Source: a virus. Taken from it: a DNA stretch of 26,085 nt. The stretch lies in IMG/VR virus record IMGVR_UViG_3300031758_000497, positions 1-26,085 of that record, one strand, 5' to 3'. The notes under the pieces were generated by a model, which was not told where the DNA came from, made no database searches, and worked only from the letters and a program-made list of their open reading frames with translations. Numbering within the stretch: the first letter of the stretch is position 1; each line of letters opens with the position of its first letter. Shown here in pieces: positions 11,075 through 18,363 of this stretch. The position numbers and the translations under genes are program-made.

Positions 11075-11812
11075 ATGGCTTGGGAAAAATCAATCTTCAT
11101 CGGATGCACCCACGGCGACTTAGTTTGCCCAGAGGCAGTCAGCGTGGTCAAACAGTTCATTGGCGAATGGAAGCCTAAGCACCGGGTTCACCTTGGTGAT
11201 TTGTGGGATTTCCGAGGACTTAGGGGCGGAGCAAGCCCAGAAGAAAGGGCAGAAGATATCCGATATGATTACAACTGCGGACTTGAATTGCTTGATTGGT
11301 ATAAGCCCCAAATCCTCACCCTCGGTAATCACGATCACCGCATTTGGAGGGTCGCGAAAGAAACATCAAATGGAGTTCTTGCTGATCTCATGTCGAAGTT
11401 TTGCGATGATGCAGAAACAGATTTGAGGAAGAGACGGATTCAATGGAGTCCTTGGGGTGTTGAAGAAGGCATCAAGTTTCCAGTTGGGAATCTTTGGTGC
11501 AATCATGGATATAGCTCGACGATGTATCCAGCCAAGAAGGCATTCGAGGAATACGGCGATTCAGCCAGCGCACACGTTCACAAGCCGTCTCATTACGAGG
11601 CAAGAAACAAGCATGGCGGGAAGGCATTTACGGTTGGCACGTTAGCGGCAATGAAGCGGATGACATATGCCAACGGATACACAGCAAAGCTCGGCTGGCG
11701 TAATTCGTTCGAATACGGCCTGCACAACACAAGAACCGGCAAGTGGCAGTCTTGGTCCGTGGTTAAGGAAGGTGATGAGTGGGTGTCACCAATCGGAGTC
11801 TTAACAGCATAA
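11075..11812 (+). CDS. Calcineurin-like metallophosphoesterase
   Basis: The 245-residue protein shows the five blocks of the metallophosphoesterase fold: Gly-Cys11-Thr-His13-Gly-Asp, His-Leu-Gly-Asp42, Leu-Gly-Asn85-His86-Asp-His-Arg, Cys-Asn-His144-Gly, and Ala-His167-Val-His169. These ligate two metal ions. In block one the first residue is usually Asp (Asp-x-His); here it is Cys11, which is unusual. Phage members may hydrolyse nucleotide or nucleic-acid phosphodiesters; the substrate cannot be told. The start follows the preceding stop by one base and lacks Shine-Dalgarno. Confidence 0.85.
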   Translation: MAWEKSIFIGCTHGDLVCPEAVSVVKQFIGEWKPKHRVHLGDLWDFRGLRGGASPEERAEDIRYDYNCGLELLDWYKPQILTLGNHDHRIWRVAKETSNGVLADLMSKFCDDAETDLRKRRIQWSPWGVEEGIKFPVGNLWCNHGYSSTMYPAKKAFEEYGDSASAHVHKPSHYEARNKHGGKAFTVGTLAAMKRMTYANGYTAKLGWRNSFEYGLHNTRTGKWQSWSVVKEGDEWVSPIGVLTA

Positions 11813-11817
11813 GAATC

Positions 11818-11976
11818 ATGAGTCACAAAGGAAGCTGGAACCGAGTTCAAGATCACAAGTCATGGGATGAATGCCCACTCTGGGGAAATATCGAGAAGAA
11901 GAAAGCGGCAAAGCAACCAAAGGTTAAGGAAAAGGCTAAAATTAAGATTAAAAACAACGAAAAAAATGCACAATAA
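11818..11976 (+). CDS. Very small basic protein
   Basis: Fifty-two residues: Ser-His-Lys-Gly-Ser-Trp-Asn-Arg-Val at the N-terminus, then Cys-Pro-Leu-Trp and a lysine-rich tail. The longer in-frame start at 11779 lies inside the metallophosphoesterase gene, so ATG 11818 is chosen. Its stop overlaps the next start out of frame. Small proteins with this N-terminus recall other phage early genes; no role is known. Confidence 0.55.
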   Translation: MSHKGSWNRVQDHKSWDECPLWGNIEKKKAAKQPKVKEKAKIKIKNNEKNAQ

Positions 11977-12370
11977 CACGACAACTGCATACTGGGACGA
12001 TCCATCTGATGATATCGAAAAGGAAGAATATCGAACTGATGATTTCTTCACAGACGAGAGCTTAATCGCAGCTTATCGAGAGGCATCGTATCATTTCTTG
12101 AAGCTGCTATATCCAGCAATAGCACACGTGACAGCAACAGCAACGGCAGAGATCGGGCTGGCACAAATACGTTTTGCTCTTGGCATTGCAGAGATCAGCA
12201 TGAGCGACCAAGCAGCAAAGCTCAATGTCACACCTCAGTGCATCAGCAAGGGCGCGAGAGAGTTCATCAAACAGAACAATCTCCCTGTCCCACCTTGCAT
12301 GGAGTCAGAAGAGTCATCGGAATCACACAGAAGAGGCAGGATCAACAGCATCAAATCCAAACAACTATGA
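11966..12370 (+). CDS. Phage HTH protein (resolvase/sigma-like helix-turn-helix)
   Basis: The 134-residue protein has an acidic N-terminus, a helical centre and a clear HTH at about 77-100: Ile-Ser-Met-Ser-Asp-Gln-Ala-Ala-Lys-Leu-Asn-Val-Thr-Pro-Gln-Cys-Ile-Ser-Lys. The C-terminal tail is Ser/Arg-rich. ATG 11966 is chosen because the longer frame from 11867 would overlap the previous gene almost entirely. It lies close before the packaging genes and could be a late-gene regulator; that is inference. Confidence 0.65.
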   Translation: MHNNTTTAYWDDPSDDIEKEEYRTDDFFTDESLIAAYREASYHFLKLLYPAIAHVTATATAEIGLAQIRFALGIAEISMSDQAAKLNVTPQCISKGAREFIKQNNLPVPPCMESEESSESHRRGRINSIKSKQL

Positions 12371-12867
12371 GCAACACGAACACAACCATTGAGATATCGG
12401 ACAACTTAGCAGAACAGATCATCAACCTCCACACCCAAGCGGAAGCATCGCAAGGGGTGGCAATGGATCGCATCGAGGATCTGATCGGCTCACGGCTTAA
12501 CGTCGCGGCATTAGTCGAGGCAGCAAAGGCAAAGCATGGGCAACACTTCCGCCAATGGTGGGAGGACAATGGTCTGCCTGACAACTGGGCATCGAGGTAT
12601 CTAACGATTGCCAAGACTGCAAAGCGCGTTCATCTCGGTGATAAGAATCAGTTGAGACTGATCGGGATCTTACCCGAAGGTGCAGAAGAACCACATCAAC
12701 CGCAGCAACGAAGAGAAGAGAACGCACTGGAGTGGATAAAGTTAGCAGGTCGGCTCACAACCACACTGACTGCGGACCGTATCAAGAGCATGGACAACTT
12801 CCAAAGGCGTCTTGCGATCGATAAGCTCAAGCCTTTTGTGGATATTTACAACCAACTTAATGGTTAG
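12367..12867 (+). CDS. DUF3102-like phage protein
   Basis: Of the 166 residues, about 10-87 follow the DUF3102-type pattern: Ala-Glu-Gln-Ile-Ile-Asn-Leu-His, Leu-Val-Glu-Ala-Ala-Lys-Ala-Lys-His-Gly-Gln-His-Phe, Trp-Trp-Glu-Asp-Asn-Gly, Ala-Ser-Arg-Tyr-Leu-Thr-Ile-Ala-Lys. A Gln/Arg-rich linker and a helical C-terminus follow. The domain is found in phage and plasmid proteins, possibly DNA-binding; its function is not established. ATG 12367 overlaps the preceding stop. It is the last early-type gene before the packaging region. Confidence 0.68.
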   Translation: MSNTNTTIEISDNLAEQIINLHTQAEASQGVAMDRIEDLIGSRLNVAALVEAAKAKHGQHFRQWWEDNGLPDNWASRYLTIAKTAKRVHLGDKNQLRLIGILPEGAEEPHQPQQRREENALEWIKLAGRLTTTLTADRIKSMDNFQRRLAIDKLKPFVDIYNQLNG

Positions 12868-13027
12868 AATGCACACTAACGAGGTCATTGTTAGTATGCA
12901 CACCCGCCACGCCCCGGTTAGGGGACCCCTACGCCGCCAGCCCATCTTGGGTTGCTTGCCCTCTTGGTGAAAAACCATGACTTTTGCAAAAATCATTACA
13001 CCGACGGGGGGCTGAGTATCAACTAGA
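12868..13027. promoter_or_regulatory. Intergenic region upstream of terminase: inverted repeats, candidate cos/pac or late promoter region
   Basis: This 160-base gap is the only long one before the late genes. It holds a direct repeat ATGCACAC (12869 and 12896), an inverted repeat ACTAAC/GTTAGT (12875-12880 and 12890-12895), a 13-bp palindrome TAGGGGACCCCTA (12919-12931) and a G6 run near 13006. In lambda-like phages the packaging start lies next to the small terminase gene, so cos or pac is plausible. Sequence alone does not show a cleavage site. Confidence 0.45.
12977..13015 (+). CDS. Possible 12-residue leader peptide (MTFAKIITPTGG)
   Basis: A 13-codon frame begins in the AAAAACC-ATGA context seen before many real genes here and stops 12 bases before the small terminase gene. 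It may be a translated leader or chance. It has no homology basis. Confidence 0.25.
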   Translation: MTFAKIITPTGG

Positions 13028-13627
13028 ATGAAAACTGAATCCAACAAAGAAACCATCGCACAAGCAGCGGCGAGATTGACGCTTGCTCTCGGTCGAAATG
13101 TGACCTCGGACTGCGTTCGTCAATGGCGGAAAAAAGGATTGGACTTGAACGACACTAACGCGCTGATGGCAAAACTTCGGAATCAGAAACGGATGCCCAA
13201 AAAGCTCAAGCCACCAATCGATGACCAAGATCGAGACGACGACGATTCAAACCAAGACCCGCAAGATTTCCCCGACATCCTCGCCGACCAAATCCCCAAC
13301 GAGATCAAGAAGCTGGAAAACAAGCTGATTGCGGCAAGGGATTATGAAGAAGCGCGGACCATCTCCACGCAGCTCACCGGGTTAAAGAACGCATTCCGTC
13401 TGCATGTTGAGATGGGTCAATACGTCACCCGCGAATCACAGGAGCGCGAGGGACTTCATGCTGGGCAAGTCATCAAACAAATGATCATGCGGATTCCATC
13501 CGAAATTCCACAAGCCTTGGTTGGGTTAGAATACCCAGACGCGGTGAAGAAGTGTGATGAGTTCGCCCATTCGATGCTTTTGGAAATGTCCGAACTCGGC
13601 AAACTTCTCGATGACAGATCAGCGTAA
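13028..13627 (+). CDS. Terminase small subunit, Nu1-like
   Basis: The 199-residue protein has an N-terminal HTH (about 8-40: Ile-Ala-Gln-Ala-Ala-Ala-Arg-Leu ... Val-Arg-Gln-Trp-Arg-Lys-Lys-Gly-Leu), a highly acidic linker (68-88), a coiled coil (about 92-125), and a helical C-terminus that should bind the large subunit. This matches the lay-out of lambda Nu1 and other small terminases, which recognise the packaging site. It overlaps the large subunit gene by 17 bases. The start lies after CAACTAGA without Shine-Dalgarno. Confidence 0.75.
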   Translation: MKTESNKETIAQAAARLTLALGRNVTSDCVRQWRKKGLDLNDTNALMAKLRNQKRMPKKLKPPIDDQDRDDDDSNQDPQDFPDILADQIPNEIKKLENKLIAARDYEEARTISTQLTGLKNAFRLHVEMGQYVTRESQEREGLHAGQVIKQMIMRIPSEIPQALVGLEYPDAVKKCDEFAHSMLLEMSELGKLLDDRSA

Positions 13628-15386
13628 CAAATCGCCTTATGTTTGGGGCTTGTCATCGGGACTTAAACCGCCCGACCGCTTACCATTGGCAGAGATGGCG
13701 AGTCAGAACGTGTTCTTGTCTGGGTCTCAATACGGTTCAAAATACGATCTCTCGGTCGTGCCAGCGCATGAGTTCATTTTCAATTCGTTCAAAGATCCAG
13801 CCGTGAAAGAGATCGCGAACGTGGCGCCGACAGGTTTTGGCAAGACGACCATCTTCGAAGTCTGCGGTTCGTATGCGGTCGCGCAAGATCCTGGCGACAT
13901 GCTCATCCTCGGACAGAACGACAAGCTGATCCAAGATTGGATGGAGTCACGATTCTTGAAAGTGCTTCGGAAATCACCTTGGACTAGAGACTTCATCCCA
14001 ACTGGGGCGCAGCGCAACGACACGAAAAAGACGCAGATCATTTTCAAGCACATGAGCCTTTTTACGGGTGGCGCCAACGAAGCGAACACGCAGGAGAAGT
14101 CGATGAGGTATTGCTTCGGTGATGAGCCTTGGAAATGGAAACACGGAATGATCGGCGAGTTCTTACGTCGTCACCATAACCGACTCAACCGCAAGATGCT
14201 TTTACAATCCCAAGGTGGAGACGAAGGAACGGAATGGGAAGAGTTCGCGAGAAATGGCAAGTGGCATGACGGCCATCATCTCTGCCCTGAGTGCAAACAA
14301 TTTCAGCCAGTGTCGATGAAGATGCTGAAATATGAAAAAACCAAGGACGGGAATGGGGAATATGATTGGGTCAAAATCAATCAATCAGTCAGACTTGTTT
14401 GCCCGACTTGTGAAACCGAGTTTGAAGATTCCGACGGCAACCGCAGGAAGTGGGCGAAGTGCATCCCGGTATGGAAGGGCAACGCTCACTTTCCAGATCG
14501 CTTCACCTACTCATGGACGTTCCTCACTGTGTGGACAAAGACATGGTCCGAGATCGTCAAACTCTGGATCACGGCGAATGACTCGGTGAAGAACGGAAAC
14601 TACGAACCGCTCAAGCAATTCATCAACAAAGAGATGGGTCAATTCTGGGAGCAACCCAAAGACACGCCCAACCTCGACACCCGCCATGATCCTTATTTAA
14701 AATCGGCTTACAACAACGGAGAGAAGTGGGAGAACGAACATGCCAGGTTCATGTCCATTGACGTTCAGAAGCAAGGATTCTGGGTGACGATCCGTTGCTG
14801 GAGAATTGGCGAGACGAAATCCAGATTGCTTTGGGAGGGGAAAGTTGACACTTACCAAACCCTGTTTGAATTACAATCTCGCTTTGGTTTGGAAAACCGC
14901 GATGTGTTTGTCGATGGTCGGTATGGGATCGACGAGGTTGTGCGGCAGATTTACATTCATTGTGGCAATGCAGTTGAAAACCATTGGAATATCTTGATTG
15001 GTCAGGATAATTCAAAGGGCTATGCTTTTGACGTCGGGACATCAAAGCGTCCACGAAAGGTTTGGAAGATCTATTCAAAGTTTCAACGCGGGGTGACGAG
15101 CCGAGGTCAGCAATATCGCACGATCAGCTTTTCAAACTTACGAGCCAAAGACGCATTGGCTGGATTGATTGAAATTGGCGATGGTGCGTTTGGCGTGCCG
15201 GTCGATGCCTCGCCCAACTATATTTCCCAAATGCAATCTGAATCCAAGCGCGAGATGAAACCGGGTGTTTGGAAGTGGGACAAGATCAAATCTCATTACC
15301 ACAACCACATGTGGGACACCGAGGTCATGGGCATTGTTGCCTGTGCGATTCGGGGAGTTCTCAAGATTGAGTTAGTCGATGAATGA
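13611..15386 (+). CDS. terL: Terminase large subunit, lambda gpA-like
   Basis: From ATG 13611 the product is 591 residues, close to lambda gpA (641). It shows a Walker A-like Ala-Pro-Thr-Gly-Phe-Gly-Lys-Thr (72-79), Arg-Tyr-Cys-Phe-Gly-Asp-Glu (166-172) as Walker B, a zinc site made of Cys225-x-x-Cys228 and Cys264-x-x-Cys267, and a C-terminal nuclease part with Ser-Ile-Asp384-Val and Phe-Val-Asp-Gly-Arg-Tyr-Gly. It pumps DNA into the prohead and cuts concatemers. The ORF extends further upstream (13554) only inside the small subunit gene. Downstream order is lambda-like (portal, protease, capsid). Confidence 0.93.
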   Translation: MTDQRNKSPYVWGLSSGLKPPDRLPLAEMASQNVFLSGSQYGSKYDLSVVPAHEFIFNSFKDPAVKEIANVAPTGFGKTTIFEVCGSYAVAQDPGDMLILGQNDKLIQDWMESRFLKVLRKSPWTRDFIPTGAQRNDTKKTQIIFKHMSLFTGGANEANTQEKSMRYCFGDEPWKWKHGMIGEFLRRHHNRLNRKMLLQSQGGDEGTEWEEFARNGKWHDGHHLCPECKQFQPVSMKMLKYEKTKDGNGEYDWVKINQSVRLVCPTCETEFEDSDGNRRKWAKCIPVWKGNAHFPDRFTYSWTFLTVWTKTWSEIVKLWITANDSVKNGNYEPLKQFINKEMGQFWEQPKDTPNLDTRHDPYLKSAYNNGEKWENEHARFMSIDVQKQGFWVTIRCWRIGETKSRLLWEGKVDTYQTLFELQSRFGLENRDVFVDGRYGIDEVVRQIYIHCGNAVENHWNILIGQDNSKGYAFDVGTSKRPRKVWKIYSKFQRGVTSRGQQYRTISFSNLRAKDALAGLIEIGDGAFGVPVDASPNYISQMQSESKREMKPGVWKWDKIKSHYHNHMWDTEVMGIVACAIRGVLKIELVDE

Positions 15387-15391
15387 CATGG

Positions 15392-15412
15392 ATTGAAACG
15401 CTCGCTTTTTAA
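15392..15412 (+). promoter_or_regulatory. TTGAAA leader, copy 1
   Basis: ATTGAAACGCTCGCTTTTTAA runs to just before ATG 15413. The TTGAAA lies about 20 bases upstream of the start, as in three other late genes (19513, 21082, 25330). The 12 bases TTGAAACGCTCG recur exactly at 25331. No Shine-Dalgarno is present. Confidence 0.4.
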
Positions 15413-15691
15413 ATGGCGCGACCTTCCAACTCTTTTTTGAAAGCATTGATCCGATACGGGAATGCGTCTGCTGGGAACCTGACCAACCTTCAAACATGGC
15501 AAACAGAAGCCATTGTTGAAATCGCAGCGCAAAAGGGTGGCGATTTAGTCAGCGGATCAACCAACGGAAGCGCGTTCACCAAGATGGCATCGATGACCAA
15601 CCATGAGTGGGTTGAAGTGCTAGGTGAAGTTTTAGAACATATTGACAGAGGCACAATGCCACAATCACGAACCATCGCTCGCCTCTTTTAA
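15413..15691 (+). CDS. Small protein at the gpW position (head-tail joining candidate)
   Basis: Ninety-two residues, helical, with Ser-Phe-Leu-Lys-Ala-Leu-Ile-Arg near the N-terminus and Trp-Val-Glu-Val-Leu-Gly-Glu-Val-Leu in the C-terminal half. It sits between the terminase large subunit and the portal, exactly where lambda has gpW (68 residues). No sequence similarity to gpW is obvious by eye, so the call rests on position. It is preceded by the repeated TTGAAA leader. Confidence 0.55.
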   Translation: MARPSNSFLKALIRYGNASAGNLTNLQTWQTEAIVEIAAQKGGDLVSGSTNGSAFTKMASMTNHEWVEVLGEVLEHIDRGTMPQSRTIARLF

Positions 15692-15694
15692 TCT

Positions 15695-17209
15695 ATGCCA
15701 ATCCTCGACTCATACGGAAACCCAGTGACAAGCGGCAGCGGCGGAAGATTTGCCAACGCAGCGACTCGCTATGACAGATCGCAACCAGTTGAGCCTCTTT
15801 TCACGCAGGACTTCGACGCGCTTGTTCCTGATTGGGATCGCAAGACATTGGTTTCTGGATCTCGGAAAATGTTTCAAAACTTTCCGCCAGCAGAAGGAGC
15901 GATCACGCAGAAAGCTGACAACGTAGTCGGCAGAGCATGGGACGCGAAGTTCAACGGCGAAGATAAGGAATGGGGCAAGCTCGCAGCTGATTGGCTGAAT
16001 CTTCAATGGTATGGAATGTGCGACATCAAAGGAAACGACTTTAAATCCTTGCTCTGGCTGGATTGCGTTGCTCTGGATCGCGATGGGGATTTCTTAACTG
16101 TATTCGAACCGACCGAAAGCGGATGGCCCATGACTCGCCGGATCCCAGCAAACCGCATCGGTCAAAGATCGTCATTCGACGACAAGATTTTGGTGGGTGC
16201 ATACAAAGGAGCGAAGATGAGGCACGGGGTCATTATTGATCGTCGCGGCGTTCCTTTAGCCTATAACATCCTCGGCGACACACCCGAAGAGGATATTCAA
16301 ATCAACGCGGTCGATTGTGTATTTTCAAGTGATCCAAACTGGCACGACCAAACTCGCGGACTGCCAAGCCTTTCGGGAGCATTGAAATTCGTGAGATCAT
16401 CTTTGCTCTCCCACGAATGGGAGCAGATGGCGCAGCTCATGGTCTCATCCATCGGCTTGGTTGAATACAACGAAACTGGCGGACCGGACATCGACGACCC
16501 CGGCTATACAAGCCCAACCGATTCCACAACGACTCCGACCACCGAGCTTTTACAGAACGGCACGATTCGCTATTTCCGCAGCAATTCAGGCGGCAAGATC
16601 GAGCAGGTCAAACATGATCGCCCTGGCGACATGTGGGATCGCTTCCAAGATCGCGTAATTCGGATGATGTGCAAATCGTTGAAGTGGCCGTATGAGCTGG
16701 CATGGAAAGCGAACGAGATCAACGCTGCACTTGTCCGCTCGATCCAAGATCAAGCACGGATGAGCGTAGAGGATCGCCAAGACACCTTGAAAGTTGGCGC
16801 CATGCGTCAGGTTCGCTGGGCAGTTGCAAAAGCGATCAAAGAAGGAATCCTTCCACAACCCAAGAATCAAAGCGATTGGTGGAAATGGGATTTCATCATG
16901 CCACGCAAGTTCAGCATCGATGCTGGCAGAGACGCGGCACAACGCCGAGAAGATTTCAAGATCGGGTTCAAGAATCGAGGTCAGATCATCACCGAAGAAG
17001 GTGGCAACGAAGAGGTCATGGAAGATGACCGCATCGAAGCCGTTTTCAGGTATGAGAAGAAGATCCGCGAACGTGAGCAACTGGAGGGATTTGTCATCGA
17101 TCGTCGCAAATTTGAAATGCTGACACCGAATGAAATCCCGATTGCGGCGCCATCGAGTGAAGATGAGACCATCGATCAGGAAAACACACCCCAAAAAGAA
17201 GAAGAATGA
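15695..17209 (+). CDS. Portal protein, lambda gpB-like
   Basis: The 504-residue product matches the lambda-type portal family in length (lambda gpB is 533) and in position between terminase and protease. Recognisable features are the N-terminal Gly/Ser-rich tail, a conserved-type Met-Thr-Arg-Arg-Ile-Pro-Ala-Asn-Arg-Ile (about 147-156), and a charged C-terminal helical part. Portals form dodecameric rings at one head vertex through which DNA passes. It overlaps the protease gene by four bases (ATGA). Confidence 0.87.
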   Translation: MPILDSYGNPVTSGSGGRFANAATRYDRSQPVEPLFTQDFDALVPDWDRKTLVSGSRKMFQNFPPAEGAITQKADNVVGRAWDAKFNGEDKEWGKLAADWLNLQWYGMCDIKGNDFKSLLWLDCVALDRDGDFLTVFEPTESGWPMTRRIPANRIGQRSSFDDKILVGAYKGAKMRHGVIIDRRGVPLAYNILGDTPEEDIQINAVDCVFSSDPNWHDQTRGLPSLSGALKFVRSSLLSHEWEQMAQLMVSSIGLVEYNETGGPDIDDPGYTSPTDSTTTPTTELLQNGTIRYFRSNSGGKIEQVKHDRPGDMWDRFQDRVIRMMCKSLKWPYELAWKANEINAALVRSIQDQARMSVEDRQDTLKVGAMRQVRWAVAKAIKEGILPQPKNQSDWWKWDFIMPRKFSIDAGRDAAQRREDFKIGFKNRGQIITEEGGNEEVMEDDRIEAVFRYEKKIREREQLEGFVIDRRKFEMLTPNEIPIAAPSSEDETIDQENTPQKEEE

Positions 17210-18336
17210 AAACCATTTTAATCGAAAACAAGAGCGGAAAAGTGAAGCTCAATGAAGTTGTCACCCGCGAATCAATCGGTCGTATGATCGATGAGATCGG
17301 CAAGCTATTCGGCGCAACTGCATCAGCATCTGGCGCGGACTTTGGCGAGATCATGAACGCAGCGGAAAACGCTGTGGATGTTCTTGAGATCGAAATCAAT
17401 TCACCGGGTGGCAGCGTGTTCGATGGCTACACAGTATATCATGAGATTCAAAGCCTCAAGGATCGCGGCGTTGTGGTCAACGCAACCATCACCGGCATGG
17501 CGGCATCGATGGCGTCGGTCATCTGCATGGCATGCGACAAAGTCTCAATCGTCCCGCATGGCCGCATGATGATCCATGACGCATCCAGCGGATTCTCTGG
17601 AAATGCCGACGAGATGAGAAAACAAGCCGACCTTCTCGACTCGATCAGCGCAGACATCGCCAACATCTATTCAACCCGCACCGGGAAGGAAGTCGATGAG
17701 ATCCGCGCCATGATGAAAAAGGAAACTTGGATGGACGCCAAAACCACAGTTGAGAACGGATTCGCCGATGAAGTTGTCAGCAAAGCAAACGCCTTGGTTG
17801 AAATCACTCTCAATACAGACACGCAAAATTCAAACTCAGAAACTGACATGATCTTCCTCACCAACAAAGCCGCAGTCGAGAAAATCTCTGGACTGGAAGC
17901 ACGGACCGCAGAATTGGAAGCCGAAATCTCCGCACACGCTGCCGAGGTCGAAGCTCTCAAGGCTGAACAAGTAACCGCATCCGAAGCAATCGCAGAGCGT
18001 GACGAGAAGATCGTCGCTCTTTCCGCCGAGCTTTCCGAAAAGGTTTCAGCCATCTCCGCTGAACTTGCCGAAAAAGCCGAAGCAATCGCTGCTGCTGAAT
18101 TGGTAATTAAAGACCAAGAAGCAATCATCGAAACTGCCAACGAAAAACTTGCTTCATTCGATGAAGAAGTCGCGAGCAAAGCCCAACTCCAGATCGCATC
18201 ACTTGGATTTACTGGATCAATTCCAGAAACATCCGGCGAAGTTGGAGCTACTCTCTCGACCCGCGAACAGATCAACGCAATTCCAGATGCGAAAAAGCGC
18301 CAGGAGGCGCGATTGAAAAACTGGAAAAACCTCTAA
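17206..18336 (+). CDS. ClpP/SppA-like head maturation protease fused to a scaffold-like coiled coil
   Basis: Residues 1-205 are a ClpP-type serine protease: Asn65-Ser-Pro-Gly-Gly-Ser (oxyanion region), Gly-Met-Ala-Ala-Ser101 (nucleophile) and Met-Ile-His124-Asp (catalytic histidine). Residues 220-340 form a long Ala/Glu-rich coiled coil, then a Gly-rich hinge and a basic C-terminus. This is the lambda C/Nu3 plan: protease and internal scaffold in one reading frame. An internal ATG at 17848 could make scaffold alone. It lies between portal and capsid genes, as expected, and would process the prohead and itself. Confidence 0.88.
   Translation: MKTILIENKSGKVKLNEVVTRESIGRMIDEIGKLFGATASASGADFGEIMNAAENAVDVLEIEINSPGGSVFDGYTVYHEIQSLKDRGVVVNATITGMAASMASVICMACDKVSIVPHGRMMIHDASSGFSGNADEMRKQADLLDSISADIANIYSTRTGKEVDEIRAMMKKETWMDAKTTVENGFADEVVSKANALVEITLNTDTQNSNSETDMIFLTNKAAVEKISGLEARTAELEAEISAHAAEVEALKAEQVTASEAIAERDEKIVALSAELSEKVSAISAELAEKAEAIAAAELVIKDQEAIIETANEKLASFDEEVASKAQLQIASLGFTGSIPETSGEVGATLSTREQINAIPDAKKRQEARLKNWKNL
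17848..18336 (+). CDS. Possible internally started scaffold protein (Nu3-like)
   Basis: In the same frame as the protease, ATG 17848 begins a 162-residue product containing only the coiled coil and C-terminal tail, as Nu3 does inside lambda C. The upstream bases lack a good Shine-Dalgarno, but so do most starts here. This is an inference from the lambda pattern. Confidence 0.35.
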   Translation: MIFLTNKAAVEKISGLEARTAELEAEISAHAAEVEALKAEQVTASEAIAERDEKIVALSAELSEKVSAISAELAEKAEAIAAAELVIKDQEAIIETANEKLASFDEEVASKAQLQIASLGFTGSIPETSGEVGATLSTREQINAIPDAKKRQEARLKNWKNL

Positions 18337-18363
18337 TCTCCTAACCTCTAATAAAAAAATATC

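Noticed and set aside
16586-17194. Minus-strand frame of 202 residues opposite the portal gene
   Set aside because: The portal is clear on the plus strand and no start signal or domain is seen on the minus strand.
17667-18275. Ser/Ala-rich minus-strand frame opposite the scaffold part
   Set aside because: It is the complement of the Glu/Ala/Ser-coded coiled coil, a common cause of long antisense frames.
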